Source: Sesamum alatum (lineage: Eukaryota; Streptophyta; Magnoliopsida; Lamiales; Pedaliaceae). From it: a DNA stretch of 64,000 nt. Made by a program: the position numbers and the translations under genes. Shown piece by piece: positions 58,638-64,000 of this stretch; within the stretch, counting starts at the first letter, position 1; each line of letters opens with the position of its first letter. A model generated the notes under the pieces. That model saw nothing but the letters and a program-made list of their open reading frames with translations. It was not told where the DNA came from and made no database searches. Location of the stretch: the NCBI GenBank assembly GCA_034509735.1, contig JACGWO010000013.1:12916136-12980135 (forward strand). The letters run 5' to 3'.

Positions 58638-60504
58638 TATACAACAAATCTAATTATCAAAGTGGAATGTTGAACCTGAATTAGTTTTTTTTTTTTTATA
58701 TATATTTTGAATGAACTAAATGATAGAGCATAAGTTAATAAAGTACTTTCACTAACATTGAAGTATAAATTAGTTTTGTTTATTCTTCATAATATTATGG
58801 AAATAAAATAACAATAAAAATGATTGAAATGGGTAGAGGTAAAAAATAGTGTAGACAATATTATATAAATAACTGAATTTGGGATCTAAATTAGTAGTTC
58901 CTATTGAAACATAATTAACACAAATATTGGGCCTCTGGATGTAAAATATAATTATTTTTATACTAAGGGTTTATTCAACTTGAATTATTTTTTTTAAATA
59001 TAACTAACAATTGGTACATCATCAATCAATTTTCAAAACATTGAGAAACAAAAAGATATTCAAAAAAGAAATATATATATATATATATATATATATGTGG
59101 CGTATAATTTATATTACAAAAATAAGAAAAATCAAATGGTGAATGAACATTAAGACGATAACCATTAAAAGTAAGATTTTAAAATAATTGTATACTAACA
59201 CATAGTATAGACTAAATTCCAATTGTATAATTATATTTTCATATTAATTAAGTAAATTAACAAATTTTATGAATCAACTTAGTACACTAAAAAAATAAAT
59301 AAAAAATAAGTTAATTATGTTGAAACTAGAAATAAAAGATGACAAATAAATAAACTATTGAGAAATATATTTTTTCAGGAATAAATTTGTTTAAACAACT
59401 TAACTTAAAAGTTTAAAAAGTATGAGTACTAAGAATAATTGATATATGAAAATAACACCACTAATTTTATTAAATTGAATTTTCTTATCAAAATTTATTT
59501 ATTGAGTGAATCTCTTTCTATTTAATTTTTTTTAGTATTAGATAATCCTGAATGCGCATTATTAGTTTTATCTATATTATTTTTTATATTAATTAGCATA
59601 AAATCACTACAACAACAAACATGACATACAAGATTAATTTGTAACATAACATTTTATTAAATAAGAAATAAATTATACCAAATAGATGCACATATGAATA
59701 AGACCAAGAAGTCAAATTAAAAAATAATAATAAAAATTGCAATATGAAGGCAAAAAATAAAATTTTATGCAATAATGTTTCAAATTTTGGAAGTTAATAG
59801 ATCATGTCAACAATATTTTGGTAATATTTAAAAGTTGATACTGGAATATAATTAGCATATTTTGTAGGATCTTGCAATCAAATACTAATACTATTGTCCA
59901 ATTAGCTTACATTTTTATTAACAATAGTTAATAAATAATTAATTTGATCATTCAGTGTCAATAAATTAAAAAAAAAACTGAATTCAAAATATATTAGTAA
60001 AAGAAAAAAAAATACAACATACAGAGAGATAATATAACAAAAAAGTAAAACAAAATTTTTAAAATGGCAAATAGGCATAATAAAATCTACCAATACAAAA
60101 TTGATCAATTTTTTCGAACGGGAATTTTTTTTAATAGCAATCCAAAATAAGGAATTTTGGCTAATTAATTTTATTTTAATATTGCGTTTTGAATATAATT
60201 ATTTTAATTTTCAAAATAATTGGTTTGATACAAATTAATAATGAAATATAATTATTAGTGAATACGAAATGCAAATTTCAATATTGGGTATAATATTTTT
60301 TTATTTATAGTACCAATAAAATTTAGAAAGTGAACAGAAGTAAATAGTCTCTTTATCAATTAAAAAAAATATTATCAATTTGTTTGAAGACATAATTGTA
60401 TATACTAATATTTTAATGAAATAAACATAAATAATATTATAAACTTAATATTTTTATAGCAAATTATATATAGATGATATATTTACCTCTAGTAATATAT
60501 TTCT
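58638..60504. other. AT-rich sequence, possibly body of a non-autonomous Helitron
   Basis: Very AT-rich with poly-A/T runs and an (AT)n tract at 59070-59096. No coding frame recognised. If the Helitron-like terminus at 60505-60533 is real, part of this belongs to it; no 5' TC end could be chosen. Confidence 0.4.
59070..59096. repeat. (AT)n microsatellite
   Basis: Uninterrupted AT repeat of about 13 units. Confidence 0.9.
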
Positions 60505-60534
60505 ACACGTGTATCGCACGTCATACTTTCTAGT
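60505..60534 (+). mobile_element. Helitron-like 3' terminus
   Basis: ACACGTGTATCGCACGT forms a hairpin (stem ACGTG/CACGT, loop TATCG), followed 8 bp later by CTAG and then T (60530-60534). A short GC hairpin just before CTRR, with insertion before T, is the diagnostic 3' end of Helitrons. The 5' end was not located. Confidence 0.5.
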
Positions 60535-60798
60535 TTTGTAAAAACGTAGGATCACTTTCACTAATCCCTTCCTATACGACTAACAAAGCAATTTTGCTTG
60601 CAAATTAAAGATTTCTCCTGATGATCGGTACTCATTATTATGTCAATGACTTGATACAGTTTAAAAAAATCAAAATATGTACTCTTTAGCCAAGAATGAT
60701 GGTTTCCTACCAAAATACATCGATTTCTCCACAATGCAAGGTGGAGTGTTAGATGTTACAAAAGACTATGTATACGTGCACAAAGGACTCTTTTACAT

Positions 60799-61037
60799 TG
60801 GAAAAAATGCAAGCAACTCCTATGAGATTATAAATTTGTAAATTATCCTTTTATAAAAAATTAAATAACAATTTACCCCCTAATATTTTGTAAAATGAAG
60901 CAAATTACCTCCCTATGTTTAGGGAGGTAAATTGCTTAATTTTAGAAAACACAGGGGGGTAAATTCTTATTTTTCTTTTATAGGGGGGTAATTTGCTCGT
61001 TTGCAATATCACAAGAGGGTAAATTGCATTAAACCCC
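60799..61037. mobile_element. MITE 1 (Mutator-type, 239 bp)
   Basis: Perfect 9-bp duplication CTTTTACAT at 60790-60798 and 61038-61046. Most of the element is an inverted repeat: the left side has AATTATCC, ACAATTTACCCCC and GCAAATTACCTCCCTA, mirrored on the right by GGGAGGTAAATTGC, GGGGGGTAAATT and GGGTAAATTGCATT. The 9-bp duplication is characteristic of the Mutator superfamily. Confidence 0.8.
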
Positions 61038-61058
61038 TTTTACATACTACAAATTTAG

Positions 61059-61230
61059 GGTAAATTATATTTTTGGTCCCATACTGTGGGAAATTCACAT
61101 ATTACATCCCATATGTCAACTTTTTTTTTTCAATTTTAGGACCAAAAGGGATGTAATGTGTGAATTCCACACAATATGGTACGGAAATTAGAAACGGGTC
61201 CACTTATGGGACCAAAAGGGTAATTTATCC
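61059..61230. mobile_element. MITE 2 (Mutator-type, 172 bp)
   Basis: Terminal inverted repeats GGGTAAATTATATTTTTGGT / (complement of right end) GGATAAATTACCCTTTTGGT. The 9-bp duplication is ACAAATTTA (61050-61058) against ACAGATTTA (61231-61239), one mismatch. Inner parts are also complementary (ATTCACATATTACATCCC and GGGATGTAATGTGTGAAT). Confidence 0.78.
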
Positions 61231-61706
61231 ACAGATTTATCCACATGATCAAAAGGTACATTGTTATGTAAATGACTTGATATAGACGAAAAAAAATTAC
61301 TTAAAATTCCATTTATATACGCTTTGGCCAAGAATGGTGATTTCTACCAAAAACACCTTGATTCCTAGTTGCAAGTAGCATGCAAGGTAGAGTAGATATT
61401 ACGAATCGTGTTTACGTATACGATGGACTCTTTTAAATACTACGGATTCCTCCTCATGATCAATGGTATATTGTTATGTAAATAACTTGATATGAATGGA
61501 AAAGAATTACTCAAAATTCCGAGTACTCAATGCTCAAGAACGATGATTTTCTACCAAACATACCTTGTTTCCTAGCTAGACTTAAGCATCATGCAAGGTA
61601 GAGAGTAGGTGTCACAAAGATAATTGAAGCACTCTTTAATTTTTGCGTATTACATATTTAATTTTTCCCTTTGATTGATGGTAAATTGTTATGTAAATAA
61701 TTTTAA

Positions 61707-62088
61707 GGCAAAATTACATTTTTTGTCATGTAAACTATAGGTCGTTAGCACTTTTGGTCCTGTAACTTACTCCATTTACATATTTAGTCCTTTGTTTTAT
61801 GAATTTGGTCTTGAACATCTCACATTTGGTATTTGTTTAGCAAATTTAGTTCTGTCTGGACAATTTTGGTCCTATTCTCACTTGAGTAGATCTCATTTTT
61901 TGTCCTGTAATTATATGTCACCTGGACCAAATTTGTCAACACAGGACTAAATTTGTCAAAAAAGGACCAAAACTAATATGTGTTGGACTAAATTTGTCAA
62001 AAAAAGTGTTAAATGTGTAAACGAAGTAAATTATAGGACCAAAAGTGCTAACGACCTAAAGTTACAAGACTAAAAATATAATTTTACC
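61707..62088. mobile_element. MITE 3 (Mutator-type, 382 bp)
   Basis: Long inverted ends: GGCAAAATTACATTTTTTGT and GTCGTTAGCACTTTTGGTCC on the left against GGACCAAAAGTGCTAACGAC and TATAATTTTACC on the right. Flanks TAATTTTAA (61698-61706) and TGATTTTTA (62089-62097) agree at 7 of 9 positions, a decayed 9-bp duplication. The centre repeats GGACTAAATTTGTCAA-type phrases. Confidence 0.72.
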
Positions 62089-62240
62089 TGATTTTTATTA
62101 TATAGACCAAAAAAATTACATAAAATTCCAAATATGTACCCTTTGGCGAAGAATGATGGATTCCTACCAAATATACCATTGGTTTGATTGCCGGGTAAAT
62201 AGGTGCCATTCAAGGGTAGATGCTACTAACATAATGTGAA

Positions 62241-63255
62241 TGAAATGAGATAAAAAAAAGTTACTACATGTAGAAATTGATTAGAGAATTGAGACACAAA
62301 CTCAAATTTTCCACGGATGTTTTTCATTAATTTGTGTGTACTTCAAGCACTCAACCTTCTTGTATGTTGGGCATAGTTTGGAGATTCAAGATATATATCC
62401 CAATATTTATCATATTGGTTCAATACATATTTGTGTGAAATAGATAAGTATACAAAATTTACCAAAAACATAAAAGAAGAAAATTCTCGCACTGAATTGA
62501 GTTTGAATACGACTAATCAAATAATAGCAGGTATATTACTCTTCTTATGCATGTATTGGTGTACAGTTTAAGTAGAGCGATTAGCCACATGAATGGAACA
62601 TCTTACAGTTAGAGTTGCATAAACTTTTCATGTTGTGTAGAGCATTTAAGCCTGCACTAAGTTTTTTGGGATAGGCAGTGCAGAGGAACACTAGAAGAAA
62701 TATGACTTTTCATTATGGTTAATTACTATGGTTAAAAGTAACAAAATCAATATGAATACTAATTAATTATGGCTTCAGAACGGTTATCAGTTGTTGTTTC
62801 TGCAAGCGAGGTCAAAGCATTTGCTACAACTAAAAATTGTGACAAATGTTTAACTATAGGTAAAATCATAACGAATGTTCATTAACTGTGGTCAAAGTTA
62901 AGTTCATCGTTTTTGTCTGACTGTGATAGATAATGTTGTTTTGCTATAACTTTTTAAACTGTAGTGATTTATACTATAAGGAATAATTAATATTTTTCGT
63001 AGTGGGAGCTGGTCTTCTTCACCAAAAATCTAAACATAGAAAAAGATTCTTAGAAATAATTATTTTTTAGTTTAATCCATTTTTATCTATATTAATATAA
63101 GAAGAAAATTTCATTTTTATTAACAAAAAGCGGTTACTTACATCGCTGCACTAAAAGTTTGTCATGTCAATAATACTCTTAAGTTGGTTTTTTTTCTTTC
63201 TTTCTTTTTTTTTTTTTAAATGTAATGTGTTGGTTTATATATATATATATATATC
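62241..63255. other. Intergenic sequence with a weak CACTA-like end
   Basis: No gene. At 62991-63004 TATTTTTCGTAGTG resembles an inverted CACTA terminus, and the preceding 300 bp repeat phrases like ACTATGGTTAAAAGT, ACTATAGGTAAAATC and ACTGTGGTCAAAG. No matching 5' end with a 3-bp duplication was found. An (AT)n tract lies at about 63236-63254. Confidence 0.35.
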
Positions 63256-64000
63256 AAATAGGCTTAATTGCATAAAACCCCCCTGTATTGTACAAATTCG
63301 GCTAAAAAACCCCTTGTGTTTTAAAAATAGGCGAAAACCCCCCTTCTGTTTTATTAAATATAGCTCAATCGCCCCTTTCCGTTAAATTGACTTAACGGCG
63401 TCAACTTTTTTTTTGTTTGATCGTTAAGCCCTTTTTATTATTTATTACTTTTTTATTTATGACCGTTGGATCTCATTTGATTGTATAATAACCGTCAGAT
63501 CTAAGCAATTAATCTCAATTGTTAGATCGTAGAAAAACGAAGGGTCTGGATTGAACAAATATTAATTAATTTTATATATAAATAATTAAAAATTATAAAA
63601 AACAAAATTATTATTTATATATAAAATTCAAAAAAAAAACAAAAGAAAAAAAAAACCCTACTCCCCACCCCCACCCCCCGCCACCCCCGCCCCGCCGCCT
63701 ACCCCCTCCCCACCCCCCCCCCACCCCGCCGTCCCCCGCAGATGGGGGCGACGGCGAGTACGGCGACGTCGCCCAGTCAAGCTGGTCTGGGCGACGGCGA
63801 CGCGGTCGTCCTTCCGATGCCGTCGCCCATTCTGTGTGGGGGCGACGGCGTCTCCGTCGCCCCTCTGCGCGCATCGCTGCCGCCTTTTTTTTTTTAATTT
63901 TTTTAATTATTTATATATATATTCATTCAATATATATTTTAAGTAAATTAAGAGTAATTTCAAATAATTATAATAATTATTAGATATTTATTTAATTTTA
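63256..64000. mobile_element. Left end of a MULE/MITE-like element with GC-rich insert, cut by window end
   Basis: Begins with transposon-end-like sequence (GCTTAATTGCATAAAACCCC, then AAAAAACCCCTTGTGTTTT and CGAAAACCCCCCTT), then TTAACGGCGTCAAC and a moderately AT-rich part. A sharply GC/C-rich block (about 63657-63890) starts with poly-C and then holds repeated GGGCGACGGCG and its complement GCCGTCGCCC, so it can fold on itself. The 87-codon minus frame over it is low-complexity Arg/Gly. AT-rich DNA resumes on both sides. A Pack-MULE capturing GC-rich host DNA is possible but unproven. Confidence 0.4.

Larger units (their letters stand above)
60603..62240 (+). repeat. Four diverged tandem copies of a ~200-bp repeat, with three MITEs inserted
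   Basis: Units at 60603-61058 (with MITE 1), 61231-61443, 61444-61654 and 61655-62240 (with MITE 3). Without MITEs and duplicated target sites they are about 208, 213, 211 and 195 bp. Shared phrases in order: GATGATC/GATCAA, TTATGTAAATGACTTGATAT, (C/A)AAAATTCCA, GCCAAGAATGATG, TTCCTACCAAA, ATGCAAGGTAGAG, GGACTCTTTTA. No coding potential or match known to me. Confidence 0.75.

Noticed and set aside
59605..63004. A 3.4-kb CACTA element between CACTACAACAAC (59605) and TTTTTCGTAGTG (63004)
   Set aside because: Flanking trinucleotides (AAT and GGA) do not match, no shared subterminal repeats were seen, and the span contains the Helitron-like end and the tandem cluster.
1..64000. CRISPR arrays, operons, riboswitches or prophage-like systems
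   Set aside because: None seen; all repeated structures are explained by plant transposable elements, microsatellites or the ~200-bp tandem repeat.

Overview
This window is plant nuclear DNA, almost certainly from a eudicot. It is a retrotransposon graveyard with no intact host protein-coding gene that I can recognise. Plant origin is shown by Ty1/copia pol genes of the Tnt1-94-like (Tork) type, primer-binding sites matching plant initiator-Met tRNA, a Mutator transposase with SWIM and CCHC fingers, a plant L1-type LINE tail and a nuclear copy of plastid DNA around trnN-GUU. The copia proteins remind me of Lamiales elements, but that is memory and not something the sequence proves.

Layout. 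(1) 1-18775: two nested copia elements of one family. Element A (1-7788, 5' end outside the window) sits in the 5' LTR of element B (7789-18775). A carries a reverse-oriented solo LTR (S1, 1482-3475) in its integrase. B carries a forward solo LTR (S2, 11131-13107) in its gag. Both solo LTRs have perfect 5-bp target duplications. (2) 18776-20984 plus 31204-31479: a Mutator-like (MULE) transposase pseudogene lacking its DDE catalytic domain. It is split in its last exon by a full-length minus-strand copia element C (20985-31198). (3) 32085-32313: plastid-derived DNA with a broken trnN. (4) 34300-48235: an old, heavily decayed copia element D, interrupted by element E (37350-46870). E lost the end of its 3' LTR together with part of D in what looks like one deletion. 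LTR F (48236-49944) sits in D's 3' LTR. (5) 49945-51116: a CACTA-like 3' fragment with a dense array of CCGTTCC-type subterminal repeats. (6) 53650-54676: the 3' end of an L1-type LINE. (7) 57700-58637: an unrelated LTR with a TATA box. (8) 60505-62240: a Helitron-like 3' terminus, then four diverged tandem copies of a ~200-bp repeat carrying three Mutator-type MITEs. (9) 63256-64000: another terminal-repeat-like AT-rich sequence enclosing a GC-rich GGCGACGGCG block cut by the window end.

How the parts relate. The copia copies share one plan: ~2-kb LTR, tRNA-iMet primer site, ~1.9-kb untranslated leader with a GC-rich island, gag, CCHC knuckle, protease, integrase, reverse transcriptase, RNase H, AAGTGGGAGAT polypurine tract, LTR. 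All copies are disabled by frameshifts, stops or insertions. A has the longest open pol segment (717 codons) and looks youngest of the A/B pair; D is oldest. The strongest regulatory observation is the motif TTTGACTAGGTCAAA, a pair of inverted W-boxes, repeated about 60-130 bp upstream of the TATA box in every A/B/E-type LTR. I found no CRISPR array, operon or clearly new protein system.
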